This document shows positions 27,703-37,103 of a stretch of 64,000 bases of DNA, in pieces (positions within the stretch are counted from its first letter, which is position 1; each line of letters opens with the position of its first letter). Source of the stretch: Croceitalea dokdonensis DOKDO 023 (GTDB lineage Bacteria > Bacteroidota > Bacteroidia > Flavobacteriales > Flavobacteriaceae); assembly GCF_001306415.1 (NCBI RefSeq), contig NZ_LDJX01000004.1, positions 161,501 to 225,500 of the forward strand, given 5' to 3'. The position numbers and the translations under genes are program-made. The notes beneath the pieces are model-generated. The model saw only the letters and a list, made by a program, of their open reading frames with translations. It did no database searches and was not told where the DNA came from.

Positions 27703-29079
27703 ATGGAAAAAACAGGCATTTTTAAGGAGTTTAGGCCCGTTTCCGCAAAAGAATGGAAACAGAAAATACAGGTGGACCTAAAAGGGGCGGACTATAATGA
27801 CACCCTGATTTGGGAATCTTTGGAAGGCATCCACGTGAAACCTTTTTACCATAGTGAAGATGTGATGGGGCAGCCCAAGTTTTCCCTGCCCAGTGAGCAC
27901 CAGTGGTACATTGGCCAGCATATTTTTGTACATGATGTTGCAAAATCCAATAAAAAAGCCCTGGATATTTTGCAAAGGGGGGCAGACCATCTGGTCTTTA
28001 CCCTTCCAAACAAACAGCTGGATTTAGATCGCCTGTTTACTGGAATTCCAATGAAGGGGAGCGTTATCTATTTTCACCTTCAATTTCTGGATGTAGGCGC
28101 AACCAAAACCATAATAGACTTTTTTAAGGACAAAAATAGCCCTGTTTTTCTTTCCCTTGATCCCATTGGAAATTTTGCCAAAACAGGCAATTGGTACCAC
28201 TCAGAAATTCAAGACTTAGCTGCAGTAAAAGAAGTGTTGGCCTATAGCAGTCCTTACGGCCATGTTCACGTAATGGGCGCTCATGGTTCCTTATATCAAC
28301 AGGCCGGTGCCAATATGGTACAACAATTGTCTTACACGGTAGCGCATATGGTGGAATACCTTCAATATGGTTTACAAGACACAAGCCTGCCCCTTTTTCA
28401 TTTGGCATTGGGCAGTAACTACTTTTTTGAAATAGCCAAATTACGGGCTATGAGATGGATGTGGGCAAGCGTCTCTGCCGGATTTGGACAGGGCCCAAGC
28501 TGCAAAATTTTGGCCACCCCAAGCAAACGAAACAAAACCATTTACGATTATAACGTAAATATGTTACGTACCACTTCTGAATGTATGGCAGCCATCTTAG
28601 GTGGGGCAGACACCATTTGTAACCTTAGGTACGATTCCCTTTTTAACAAGGACAACGAGTTTGGGGAGCGTATTGCCCGTAACCAGCTTTTACTGTTAAA
28701 GGAAGAAAGTTATTTTGATGAAGCCATCCATGCCGCAGCGGGCAGCTATTACTTGGAAAGCCTGACCAAACAACTTGCCGAAAAGGCCTTGACACTTTTT
28801 AAGCAGATTGAATCCGCCGGAGGATTTTTAAATTGCTTAAAATCTGGAACCATTCAAAAGAAAATCAAGGAAAGTGCGGCCAAGGAACAGGCCAAATTTG
28901 ACGCTGGTGAACTGGTGCTGTTAGGAACCAATACCTACCAAAATCCAGCGGACCGGATGGGCAATAACCTAGCGCTTTATCCCTTTGTTAAAACCAAAAA
29001 CCACAAAACGCTCATACCCCCCATTATTGAAAAACGACTTGCTGAGGGGTTGGAACAAAATCGTCTTAAAAATGAGTAG
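27703..29079 (+). CDS. mutA: Methylmalonyl-CoA mutase small subunit
   Basis: The 458-residue product resembles the catalytically inactive beta subunit of the heterodimeric mutase, as in Propionibacterium and Bacteroidota. Recognisable parts are [15 protein letters not shown] near residue 17, [14 protein letters not shown] near 245, and [19 protein letters not shown] near 288. It keeps the TIM-barrel fold but has no B12-binding domain. It pairs with the large subunit, whose ATG overlaps its 3' end by 8 bp (ATGAGTAG). A CACGTGAAAC sequence within it at 27832-27841 is discussed as a possible parS site. Confidence 0.93.
   Translation: MEKTGIFKEFRPVSAKEWKQKIQVDLKGADYNDTLIWESLEGIHVKPFYHSEDVMGQPKFSLPSEHQWYIGQHIFVHDVAKSNKKALDILQRGADHLVFTLPNKQLDLDRLFTGIPMKGSVIYFHLQFLDVGATKTIIDFFKDKNSPVFLSLDPIGNFAKTGNWYHSEIQDLAAVKEVLAYSSPYGHVHVMGAHGSLYQQAGANMVQQLSYTVAHMVEYLQYGLQDTSLPLFHLALGSNYFFEIAKLRAMRWMWASVSAGFGQGPSCKILATPSKRNKTIYDYNVNMLRTTSECMAAILGGADTICNLRYDSLFNKDNEFGERIARNQLLLLKEESYFDEAIHAAAGSYYLESLTKQLAEKALTLFKQIESAGGFLNCLKSGTIQKKIKESAAKEQAKFDAGELVLLGTNTYQNPADRMGNNLALYPFVKTKNHKTLIPPIIEKRLAEGLEQNRLKNE
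27827..27842. other. Possible parS-like site inside mutA
   Basis: The 16-mer centred on CACGTG at 27832-27837 matches the widely conserved parS consensus TGTTTCACGTGAAACA (or its TTCCAC variant) at the core and the whole right arm except its last base; the left arm is degenerate. It lies 3.5 kb from parAB, where such sites often cluster. The match is imperfect and may be chance. Confidence 0.2.
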
Positions 29080-31141
29080 AAAAAACCTTCAGGACATTCA
29101 ACTAAAAGATTTTGGCCCTGCTTCCACAAAACAGCATACAGGTTTTGATTTTGCAGCGGGAATGCCACCTTTTTTAAGGGGCCCCTACTCCACCATGTAT
29201 GTACGCAGGCCCTGGACCATAAGGCAGTATGCAGGTTTTTCAACAGCAGAGGAAAGTAACGCGTTTTACCGAAGAAATCTTGAAGCTGGCCAAAAAGGGC
29301 TTTCGGTGGCCTTTGACCTTCCTACCCATCGCGGCTACGATAGTGATAACGAGCGGGTAGTGGGTGATGTGGGCAAGGCGGGTGTCGCCATTGATTCCGT
29401 AGAGGATATGAAAATTTTGTTTGACCAGATTCCGCTCGATAAAATGTCGGTTTCCATGACCATGAACGGGGCCGTGCTCCCCATTATGGCATTTTATATC
29501 GTGGCTGCAGAAGAGCAAGGGGTTGGCCTCGACCAACTTTCCGGGACCATCCAGAACGATATTTTAAAGGAATTTATGGTACGGAACACCTACATCTACC
29601 CACCAACCCCATCCATGCAGATCATTGCAGACATCTTTGAATATACCAGCAAGCAGATGCCACGTTTCAACAGCATCAGTATTTCTGGCTATCATATGCA
29701 CGAAGCGGGTGCGCCTGCGGCCCTAGAAGTGGCCTATACCCTTGCCGATGGCATCGAGTATATTAGAACGGGACTCAAAGCAGGACTCAAAATTGATGAG
29801 TTTGCGCCCAGACTTTCTTTTTTTTGGGGCATTGGCATGAACCATTTCACCGAAATTGCCAAAATGCGGGCTGCTAGGGTGCTTTGGACAAAGCTGGTAC
29901 GAGGCTTTGCACCCCAAAACCAAAAATCCCTGATGCTAAGAACCCACAGCCAAACCAGTGGGTGGAGCCTTACCGAACAAGACCCGTTCAACAATGTTGC
30001 CAGAACCACCATTGAAGCCATGGCCGCCGCCTTTGGGGGCACGCAAAGCTTGCACACCAACGCCTTGGATGAAGCCATTGCACTACCCACAGATTTTTCC
30101 GCACGCATTGCACGTAACACCCAAATCTACTTGCAAAAGGAAACCGAAATCACAAGAACTGTTGATCCATGGGCAGGAAGTCACTACGTGGAGGGCCTAA
30201 CAATGCAAATTGCGCAAGAGGCATGGAAACTCATTGAAGAGGTTGAGGAGCTTGGAGGAATGACCAAGGCCATTGAAGCCGGGATTCCAAAACTTAGGAT
30301 AGAAGAAGCGGCTGCCAAAAAACAAGCGCGGTTAGACAGTGGGCAAGAAGTGCTGGTGGGGGTCAATAAATACGTATTGGAAGATGAGGACCAACTGCAA
30401 ATTCTTGAGGTGGACAACCAAAAGGTTAGGGAGCAACAAGTAGCCGGCATAGCTGCCATTAAAAATAATAGGGATGCGGCAAAGGTATCAGAGGCCCTTG
30501 CCAACATCAGTAAAGCCGCACACCAAAAAACAAAAGGGGAACAAGGTGATAATTTATTAGCTTTGGCCGTAGTTGCGGCCAGGGAACGAGCAACATTAGG
30601 TGAAATAAGCGATGCCATGGAAACGGCCTTTGGCCGTTACAGGGCCAAAATTCAATCCATAAGCGGGGTGTATTCCAAAGAAATAAAAAAAGACGAGCTG
30701 TTTGACAAAGCCAAGACCATGGCCAACGAATTTGCGGCTTCTGAGGGCCGTAGACCACGGATAATGGTAGCCAAAATGGGACAGGATGGCCATGATAGGG
30801 GCGCTAAGGTAGTTTCCACAGGGTATGCAGACCTAGGTTTTGACGTAGATATTGGGCCCTTGTTCCAAACCCCGGAAGAAGTGGCCAAACAAGCAGTGGA
30901 AAATGATGTTCATATTCTGGGCATCTCCTCCCTAGCAGGCGGTCATAAGACCTTGGTACCAGCGGTAGTTACCGAATTAAAGAAATATGGACGGGAAGAC
31001 ATTATTATCATTGTTGGCGGGGTAATTCCAAAACAGGATTACGATTTTCTTTACGAACATGGCGCCTTGGCCATCTTTGGGCCTGGCACTAAAATCAGCG
31101 AGGCTGCCATTACCATTTTGGAGATTTTGATGGATGAATAA
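29072..31141 (+). CDS. scpA: Methylmalonyl-CoA mutase large subunit
   Basis: The 689-residue product starts at the ATG at 29072 ([11 protein letters not shown]), overlapping mutA by 8 bp; a frame extension to 28985 is inside mutA. The catalytic barrel shows [20 protein letters not shown] near residue 29, [17 protein letters not shown] near 70 and [16 protein letters not shown] near 290. The C-terminal cobalamin domain has [11 protein letters not shown] near 569 (the DxHxxG motif whose His binds cobalt) and [12 protein letters not shown] near 650. It converts (R)-methylmalonyl-CoA to succinyl-CoA with adenosylcobalamin and completes the propionate route begun by the carboxylase operon at 23042-26525. 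An epimerase gene is not in the window. Confidence 0.96.
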   Translation: MSRKNLQDIQLKDFGPASTKQHTGFDFAAGMPPFLRGPYSTMYVRRPWTIRQYAGFSTAEESNAFYRRNLEAGQKGLSVAFDLPTHRGYDSDNERVVGDVGKAGVAIDSVEDMKILFDQIPLDKMSVSMTMNGAVLPIMAFYIVAAEEQGVGLDQLSGTIQNDILKEFMVRNTYIYPPTPSMQIIADIFEYTSKQMPRFNSISISGYHMHEAGAPAALEVAYTLADGIEYIRTGLKAGLKIDEFAPRLSFFWGIGMNHFTEIAKMRAARVLWTKLVRGFAPQNQKSLMLRTHSQTSGWSLTEQDPFNNVARTTIEAMAAAFGGTQSLHTNALDEAIALPTDFSARIARNTQIYLQKETEITRTVDPWAGSHYVEGLTMQIAQEAWKLIEEVEELGGMTKAIEAGIPKLRIEEAAAKKQARLDSGQEVLVGVNKYVLEDEDQLQILEVDNQKVREQQVAGIAAIKNNRDAAKVSEALANISKAAHQKTKGEQGDNLLALAVVAARERATLGEISDAMETAFGRYRAKIQSISGVYSKEIKKDELFDKAKTMANEFAASEGRRPRIMVAKMGQDGHDRGAKVVSTGYADLGFDVDIGPLFQTPEEVAKQAVENDVHILGISSLAGGHKTLVPAVVTELKKYGREDIIIIVGGVIPKQDYDFLYEHGALAIFGPGTKISEAAITILEILMDE

Positions 31142-31284
31142 CCCCATAGAACCCAATTGGGATGCGATGCCCTTTCTTCTCCATTTTTCAAGTTTGTAAA
31201 AAACCCTACACCCACATACAAGCGGCACTTTAACGAAGCTTAACGCTGTAGGGGTTCTTATTCACTTGGTGTTAACAAAATACA

Positions 31285-31315
31285 TTTCATAGCGTTTTAA
31301 TAAATTGTATTTTTA
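31285..31315 (+). promoter_or_regulatory. parA: Possible promoter of the parA operon
   Basis: TTTC at 31285-31288, a 19-bp spacer and TATTTTTA at 31308-31315 give one mismatch in each element of the Bacteroidota consensus, 20 bp before the parA ATG. Upstream, AACCCTACA near 31201 and TGTAGGGGTT near 31247 could pair as an imperfect hairpin that ends the mutase transcript, but there is no strong T run. Confidence 0.4.
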
Positions 31316-31335
31316 CCCACTAACTTACTTGTAAC

Positions 31336-32109
31336 ATGGGTAAAATTATAGCCATTGCCAACCAAAAAGGCGGCGTGGGAAAAACCACTACCACGGTGAA
31401 CCTGGCGGCATCCTTAGGTGTATTGGAAAAGAAGGTTTTATTAATTGATGCAGACCCCCAGGCCAACGCAACATCAGGTCTTGGAATAGACGTGGAATCC
31501 GTTGAAATTGGCACCTATCAATTGTTGGAACATTCCAGCACAGCGGCGGAAACCATTGTGGCCACCAACTCCCCAAACGTAGATTTGATTCCGGCGCACA
31601 TAGATCTGGTGGCCATTGAAATAGAATTGGTGGACAAGGACAATAGGGAATACATGATGAAGCAGGCCATTGGGCACTTGCGCAGTGCATATGATTATGT
31701 GCTAATAGACTGCGCCCCATCGCTTGGGCTTTTGACCCTTAATGCGCTCACCGCAGCAGATTCTGTAATGATTCCCATCCAATGTGAATATTTTGCACTG
31801 GAAGGTCTGGGAAAACTATTGAATACGGTAAAAAGTGTACAAAAAATACATAATCCAGATTTGGATATTGAGGGGATGTTGCTGACCATGTATGATTCTA
31901 GGCTCAGATTGTCCAATCAAGTTGTGGAAGAAGTAAGAAAGCATTTTGCAGATATGGTTTTTGATACCATTATCCAAAGAAACGTGAAATTGAGCGAAGC
32001 CCCAAGTTATGGTGAAAGCATTATAAAGTACGATGCCAGTAGTCGCGGTGCGGCAAATTATCTGAACTTGGCAAACGAACTGTTGAAGAAAAATAAGGAA
32101 GTAGTCTAA
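31336..32109 (+). CDS. parA: Chromosome partitioning ATPase ParA/Soj
   Basis: The 257-residue product has the deviant Walker A motif ANQKGGVGKTTTTVNLAASL at residues 7-27, VLLIDADPQANATSGLG near 36, and DYVLIDCAPSLGLLT near 119. Its length and its position directly before parB match chromosomal Soj. It binds DNA nonspecifically with ATP and moves ParB-parS complexes for origin segregation. It abuts parB: its TAA (32107-32109) is followed directly by the parB ATG at 32110. Confidence 0.96.
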   Translation: MGKIIAIANQKGGVGKTTTTVNLAASLGVLEKKVLLIDADPQANATSGLGIDVESVEIGTYQLLEHSSTAAETIVATNSPNVDLIPAHIDLVAIEIELVDKDNREYMMKQAIGHLRSAYDYVLIDCAPSLGLLTLNALTAADSVMIPIQCEYFALEGLGKLLNTVKSVQKIHNPDLDIEGMLLTMYDSRLRLSNQVVEEVRKHFADMVFDTIIQRNVKLSEAPSYGESIIKYDASSRGAANYLNLANELLKKNKEVV

Positions 32110-33015
32110 ATGGCGAAAGCAACAAAAAAACAAGCTTTAGGGCGAGGACTTTCCGCGCTTTTAAAGGACCCTGAGAATGATATCCAATCCGTGGGGGACA
32201 AAAACGCGGACAAGGTCATTGGTAATGTGGTGGAACTGGAAATTGATGCCATTGAGGTGAATCCTTTTCAACCCCGTACCCAATTCAATGACGAAGCCTT
32301 GAAAGAATTGGCAAGCTCTATTAGGGAATTGGGCATTATCCAACCCATTACAGTAAGGAAATTGGATTTCAATACCTTTCAGTTGGTTTCTGGCGAGCGC
32401 AGGTACCGGGCATCAAAACTTATCGGTCTAAAAACCATACCCGCCTACATAAGGATTGCCAACGACCAAGAATCTCTGGAAATGGCGCTGGTTGAGAACA
32501 TTCAGCGGCAAGACCTTGACCCCATTGAAATAGCGCTTTCTTACCAACGTTTAATTGACGACATTCAATTAACACAGGAAAAAATGAGCGAACGTGTTGG
32601 TAAAAAACGTTCCACCATTACCAATTACCTGCGCTTACTTAAATTAGATCCCATCATCCAAACAGGTATGCGCGATGGCTTTTTGAGCATGGGTCACGGA
32701 AGGGCTTTGGTCAATGTAGAAAAAGGTAAGGAGCAATTGGCCTTATACGAACGTATTTTAGCCGAAAAATTATCCGTAAGGGAGACAGAACAGCTGGTAA
32801 AACAATTAAAGGCACCAACGACCAAGGCAGCACCAACAAATAATGCAGAACTGCCCAACTTTGTGTCCAAACATATAGATTCCATCAAAAAACACCTGGC
32901 GGTAAAGGTGGCCATAACGGCCTCCCAAACAGGCAAGGGCAAGATTGTAATTCCTTTTCATTCCAAAGAAGAATTTCAGCGGTTAAAAAAAATTCTTTCC
33001 GGTGATAAAGAATAG
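32110..33015 (+). CDS. parB: Chromosome partitioning protein ParB
   Basis: The 301-residue product begins KKQALGRGLSALL, the ParA-stimulating N-terminal motif. EVNPFQPRTQFNDEAL near residue 50, LVSGERRYRASKLIG near 92 (part of the CTPase site) and VENIQRQDLDPIEIALSYQRL near 127 form the N-terminal domain, with the helix-turn-helix at MSERVGKKRSTITNYLRLL near 160. The C-terminal dimer domain follows. It binds parS sites near the origin and slides as a CTP clamp. The DUF5683 gene overlaps its end by 14 bp. Confidence 0.95.
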   Translation: MAKATKKQALGRGLSALLKDPENDIQSVGDKNADKVIGNVVELEIDAIEVNPFQPRTQFNDEALKELASSIRELGIIQPITVRKLDFNTFQLVSGERRYRASKLIGLKTIPAYIRIANDQESLEMALVENIQRQDLDPIEIALSYQRLIDDIQLTQEKMSERVGKKRSTITNYLRLLKLDPIIQTGMRDGFLSMGHGRALVNVEKGKEQLALYERILAEKLSVRETEQLVKQLKAPTTKAAPTNNAELPNFVSKHIDSIKKHLAVKVAITASQTGKGKIVIPFHSKEEFQRLKKILSGDKE

Positions 33016-33655
33016 GACACTACTGCTGTTGTTACTTGCGTGCTGCCACCTTGCGCTGTCACAAGAAACCGAGGCTCCGGCAACTACTGCGCCCAAGGAA
33101 CAAGCACTGGACAGTGTTCAGCAGGATTTGGAGGGTAAGGGGATTTCCTTTGAAGATATCAGTAACAAGAGTATCGAAATTAATCCGTTGGCACCGAGCA
33201 AGGCCGCTTTTTACTCGGCCATCCTGCCCGGTCTGGGACAGATTTACAACAAGCGGTATTGGAAGGCCCCCATTGTTTGGGGAGCCATTGGGATAGGTAT
33301 AGCAACTTATGCCAGTAATGCCAAGAGCTATAATGATTTTAGGGATGCTTTTAAAAGAAGAAGGGTAGGTTTTACGGACGATCAGTTTTTTGACATTGGT
33401 GGTGACGGATTGGGGCCAGACCTTTCCCTTGCTGCCTTACAAGACGCCCAAGAAGCTGCCCAAAGAAACCGCGACCTGGCGCTCGTGGTGACCATTGGGC
33501 TTTATGCCTTAAACGTAATTGATGCCAATGTAGATGCCCACTTAAAACAATATAACGTAGATGATAGGCTTGGACTGGACATAAAACCCTATTTGGATTT
33601 TAACCCAATAGATGCCACGCCCAACTACGGTTTAGCACTTCTTATAGAATTTTAA
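33002..33655 (+). CDS. DUF5683-family membrane-associated protein
   Basis: The 217-residue product starts with GTG at 33002 inside parB. It has a signal peptide (LLLLLLACCHLALSQ), then a region rich in Pro, Ala and Thr. APSKAAFYSAILPGLGQIYNKRYWKAPIVW near residues 63-93 is the typical DUF5683 core: a short loop rich in Gly and aromatic residues with hydrophobic segments on either side. A further hydrophobic stretch lies near 160-180. Function is unknown. A parA-parB-DUF5683-dapB-lepB order is common in Flavobacteriaceae, so the gene is probably cotranscribed with parAB. Confidence 0.8.
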   Translation: MIKNRTLLLLLLACCHLALSQETEAPATTAPKEQALDSVQQDLEGKGISFEDISNKSIEINPLAPSKAAFYSAILPGLGQIYNKRYWKAPIVWGAIGIGIATYASNAKSYNDFRDAFKRRRVGFTDDQFFDIGGDGLGPDLSLAALQDAQEAAQRNRDLALVVTIGLYALNVIDANVDAHLKQYNVDDRLGLDIKPYLDFNPIDATPNYGLALLIEF

Positions 33656-33658
33656 CAG

Positions 33659-34363
33659 ATGAACATTGGACTTTTTGGCTACGGTAAAATGGGACGAATG
33701 CTCGAAAAAATTGGGCAGGACAGAGGACATACCATTGTTGCAAAAATAGATGATGATACAGAGGCCATAGATTATGATGGCATGGATGTGGCCATAGATT
33801 TTAGCACTCCAAATGCGGCCTTTAACAATATTACCCATTGCTTTAAGAACCGCGTTCCCGTAGTATCGGGAACAACAGGATGGTTGCGGGACTATGAGAA
33901 GGCCCTTCAAATTTGTAACGCGGAAAAAGGTGCGTTTATCTACGCTTCCAATTTTAGTCTTGGGGTCAATATTTTTTTTGAGCTCAATAGGCAATTGGCC
34001 CAAATGATGTCCGGTCTAGAACAATATACGGCTAGCCTTGAAGAAATCCATCATATCCATAAGTTGGATGCCCCCAGTGGTACGGCCATTACCCTTGCCG
34101 AGGGTGTTTTGGAACATCATCCTAAAAAAGATTGGAGCTTGGACGGGAAAGAGAAGGGAAAACTACCCATCTATGCAAAACGCGACGGTGAAGTACCCGG
34201 AACTCATAGCGTAAATTACACAAGCAAAGAGGATAGCATTACCATACAGCACGTGGCGCACGGCAGGGAAGGTTTTGCCCTTGGCGCTATTGTAGCGGCA
34301 GAATGGATTTTGGGAAAACAGGGTGTATTTTCTATGAAAGATGTGTTAAACCTATCAAACTAA
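33659..34363 (+). CDS. dapB: 4-hydroxy-tetrahydrodipicolinate reductase
   Basis: The 234-residue product is DapB. The dinucleotide-binding start is NIGLFGYGKMGRML; DVAIDFSTPNAA near 42, PVVSGTTGW near 68 and ASNFSLGVNIFF near 98 line the active site; EEIHHIHKLDAPSGTAI near 128 holds the catalytic His-His-Lys region. It reduces hydroxytetrahydrodipicolinate with NAD(P)H in the lysine and diaminopimelate pathway. It starts 3 bp after the DUF5683 gene. Confidence 0.96.
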   Translation: MNIGLFGYGKMGRMLEKIGQDRGHTIVAKIDDDTEAIDYDGMDVAIDFSTPNAAFNNITHCFKNRVPVVSGTTGWLRDYEKALQICNAEKGAFIYASNFSLGVNIFFELNRQLAQMMSGLEQYTASLEEIHHIHKLDAPSGTAITLAEGVLEHHPKKDWSLDGKEKGKLPIYAKRDGEVPGTHSVNYTSKEDSITIQHVAHGREGFALGAIVAAEWILGKQGVFSMKDVLNLSN

Positions 34364-34407
34364 TGTAACAATCCAGACCATTTTTGGTCTTAGAAAGAAA
34401 TAGCTTT

Positions 34408-36153
34408 ATGAACGGTACACAGTGGATTATTTTTATTTTACTCATCCAAGTTATCCACTTTCTGGGCACTTGGAAATTATACGTTAAAGCTGGCAGAAAA
34501 GCTTGGGAGGCAGCAATTCCTGTTTATAATGGCATTGTATTGATGCAAATCATAAACCGACCAAAATGGTGGGTTTTATTGCTTTTTATCCCAATCATCA
34601 ACCTTCTGATGTTTCCGGTGGTATGGGTGGAGACCATCCGTAGTTTTGGCAAAAACAAAGTTTTACATACCTGGCTGGTGATTTTAACACTGGGGTTCTA
34701 CATAGGCTACATTAATTACACCCAAGATGTGACCTATATTAAGGATAGGGATTTAAAGCCTCGCACCGGGCTTGGAGAATGGATTAGTTCCATCATCTTT
34801 GCCGTGGTAGCAGCAACCTTGGTGCACACGTATTTTATTCAACCCTACGTGATTCCCACGCCCTCTTTGGAGCGAACCTTGCGGGTTGGGGATTTTCTGT
34901 TTGTGAGCAAATTTCATTTTGGGGCCAGGCTCCCAATGACCACCCTGGCGGCGCCCATGGTCCATGACACCTTACCCATAGTTGGAACACCCTCCTATGT
35001 GGCCGATGTAAACCCAGAAACTTATAAAGAATCCTTTTGGAACAAATTTCAACTGCCCTATATGCGCTTGCCGGGCTTTGAAACCCCGGAAAAAAATGAT
35101 ATCGTGGTTTTTAGTTGGCCCGCGGATACCGTACAACAATTTTTTAAAAAAAGTAAAGGGGTAAGAAAACCCATTGACAAAAAATCCAACTATGTAAAAA
35201 GGTTGGTGGGTACACCGGGAGACTCACTTGCTGTGGTAGATGGGTATGTACATATCAACGGGAAACAGTTAAAACTATCCGATCGTGCCAGATTAATGCA
35301 TGATTATATGGTTTACTCCAATAAAGGTGTCTCATCAAGATTATTAAAAGAGGTAGATGCGGATGATTATATGCGCAAATACATCCCAACAAACCTTTCC
35401 CAGGGCCAAGTTAACGCCTTACGAAGTATGGGAATTGCGGCCGGAACGGACGAAAATGGAAAACCCGCCATTTATACGGATAAGAAAGGATTATCCATTG
35501 ACGTCATTCGGCAACTAAGCCTAAACCTATCAGAGGAGGCACCAAGGAGAAGACAGGCCAACATGACCAAGGCAATGGCCGATGCCCTTAGAAATAACAA
35601 TGGGATAGATTCCGTTGTTATGATCAACACACCTGCCGGAACGCCTGGGGGGAATATCTTTCCACAAAGCCCTTATTACCGTTGGAACATGGACAACTTT
35701 GGTCCCGTTTATATTCCAGAAGCCGGGGCCACGGTGGAAATCAACAAAAAAACCATCCCGCTTTACAAAAAAATAATTCGGGATTACGAACACAATGACG
35801 TAAAAGTGGAAGCGGATAGGGTGCTCATTAATGGCAAGGAAGCCAAGTCTTACACCTTTAAGCAGAACTATTATTGGATGATGGGCGATAACAGGGACCA
35901 TTCCGAGGATAGCCGTGCTTGGGGTTACGTGGCAGAAGACCATATTGTGGGTAAACCAGTATTTATTTGGTTGAGCTTTGATAATTTTCAAGATGGCATA
36001 AAGTTCAATGAAAGGCCCAGATGGGACAGAATTTTCACCACGGTAAATGGGGAAGGAGAACCGGTTTCTTATTTTAAGTACTTTCTAATTGCCCTAGCGG
36101 GATATTTTGTTTTTGATTGGTTTAGAAAGAAAAAAAAGTCTAAGGAAGCCTAA
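34408..36153 (+). CDS. lepB: Signal peptidase I, long Bacteroidota form
   Basis: The 581-residue product starts at the ATG at 34408. Residues 1-110 hold about three or four membrane segments with a DUF5684-like look, another spans about 126-145. The S26 peptidase boxes follow: VIPTPSLERTLRVGDFLFVSK near 148 with the catalytic Ser, YVKRLVGTPGDSL near 265 with the catalytic Lys, and MMGDNRDHSEDSRAWGYV near 490. An insertion of about 200 residues lies between the last two boxes, usual for this phylum. A final transmembrane segment lies near 555-575. It removes signal peptides from exported proteins. Confidence 0.94.
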   Translation: MNGTQWIIFILLIQVIHFLGTWKLYVKAGRKAWEAAIPVYNGIVLMQIINRPKWWVLLLFIPIINLLMFPVVWVETIRSFGKNKVLHTWLVILTLGFYIGYINYTQDVTYIKDRDLKPRTGLGEWISSIIFAVVAATLVHTYFIQPYVIPTPSLERTLRVGDFLFVSKFHFGARLPMTTLAAPMVHDTLPIVGTPSYVADVNPETYKESFWNKFQLPYMRLPGFETPEKNDIVVFSWPADTVQQFFKKSKGVRKPIDKKSNYVKRLVGTPGDSLAVVDGYVHINGKQLKLSDRARLMHDYMVYSNKGVSSRLLKEVDADDYMRKYIPTNLSQGQVNALRSMGIAAGTDENGKPAIYTDKKGLSIDVIRQLSLNLSEEAPRRRQANMTKAMADALRNNNGIDSVVMINTPAGTPGGNIFPQSPYYRWNMDNFGPVYIPEAGATVEINKKTIPLYKKIIRDYEHNDVKVEADRVLINGKEAKSYTFKQNYYWMMGDNRDHSEDSRAWGYVAEDHIVGKPVFIWLSFDNFQDGIKFNERPRWDRIFTTVNGEGEPVSYFKYFLIALAGYFVFDWFRKKKKSKEA

Positions 36154-36160
36154 TGCCCAA

Positions 36161-36796
36161 ATGAAGGAAGTGGTACTACATCCCGCATACTTTCCAAACA
36201 TAGCCACCATGGCCACCATGGCAGGTAATGAGGTGATTTGGGAGGTGCATGACAACTACCAGAAACAGACCTACAGAAACCGCTGCCATATTTGTACGGA
36301 TATTGGCCTACACACCTTAACCATCCCAATAAAGCATGTTGGTGGCCAAACAGGTAGGCAAAAGTACGCGGAAGTTAGAATTGACAATAGTTACCGTTGG
36401 AAGCAACAGCATTGGCGAACGCTACAGACCGCTTACCGCACCTCTGCCTTCTTTGAGTTTTATGAGGATGAGCTTGAACCACTTTATAAGGACAACTATG
36501 AGTTTCTAATGGCATTTAACCTGGCCACAATTGGGTTCCTATGTAATGCCCTAGGCTTTCCATTACCAAAAAAGAGGACCGCTGCTTATCAAAAAAACAT
36601 AGCCAATGCCATGGATGCCAGAGCCTTGATAAAGGCGAAGAATGGTATTGAATTCAGGAATACCGCATACTTTCAGGTATTTGATGACAGAAACGGGTTT
36701 ACCCCAAATACCAGTGCACTAGATTTGCTTTTTAACGAGGGAACCAATGCGCTAAACTACCTAAAAAACCAAGAATCCGTCTTAGGAAATGTTTAG
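36161..36796 (+). CDS. WbqC-like family protein
   Basis: The 211-residue product starts at the ATG at 36161 (MKEVVLHPAYFPNIATM), 7 bp after lepB; frame extension upstream is within lepB. LHPAYFPNIATMATM resembles the HQPxYFP-type start of the WbqC family, and YRNRCHICTDIGLHTLTIPIKH and RWKQQHWRTLQTAYRTSAFFEFYED are typical of it. Some WbqC-like proteins sit in polysaccharide clusters, but no reaction is established and none can be given here. Confidence 0.8.
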   Translation: MKEVVLHPAYFPNIATMATMAGNEVIWEVHDNYQKQTYRNRCHICTDIGLHTLTIPIKHVGGQTGRQKYAEVRIDNSYRWKQQHWRTLQTAYRTSAFFEFYEDELEPLYKDNYEFLMAFNLATIGFLCNALGFPLPKKRTAAYQKNIANAMDARALIKAKNGIEFRNTAYFQVFDDRNGFTPNTSALDLLFNEGTNALNYLKNQESVLGNV

Positions 36797-37103
36797 GTTT
36801 TTAGTGCATTACGGTATCCATTTTGTGGTCCCTTTTGCCATAGCATATATCATGTACCGGGAAAAATGGAAGCTGGTCTGTCTTATCTTATTGGCGGGTA
36901 TATGCATAGATTTGGACCATCTTTGGGCTTCGCCCATATTTGATGATGAAAGATGCAGCATTAACTTTCACCTACTGCACACCTACCCCTTTATTATGTT
37001 GTACGTACTCTTGTTCCTTTTAAAAAAAACTAGAATCGTGGGTTTGGCCTTATTACTGCATATCTTAGCGGATACCGTGGATTGTCTGTTACTGCGTCTT
37101 TAA
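36789..37103 (+). CDS. Small membrane protein, DUF6122-like
   Basis: The 104-residue product overlaps the WbqC-like gene by 8 bp and the convergent EEP gene by 15 bp. It has about four hydrophobic helices, with conserved-looking polar residues between them: CIDLDHLWASP near residue 39, HLLHTYP near 60, and HILADTVDCLL near 91. This His/Asp pattern resembles small Bacteroidota membrane proteins related to YdjM-like putative metal-dependent hydrolases. Function is unknown. Confidence 0.75.
   Translation: MFRFLVHYGIHFVVPFAIAYIMYREKWKLVCLILLAGICIDLDHLWASPIFDDERCSINFHLLHTYPFIMLYVLLFLLKKTRIVGLALLLHILADTVDCLLLRL

Noticed and set aside
28985-29071. Upstream extension of the mutase large subunit
   Set aside because: It lies in mutA and lacks family similarity; ATG at 29072 gives the standard N-terminus.
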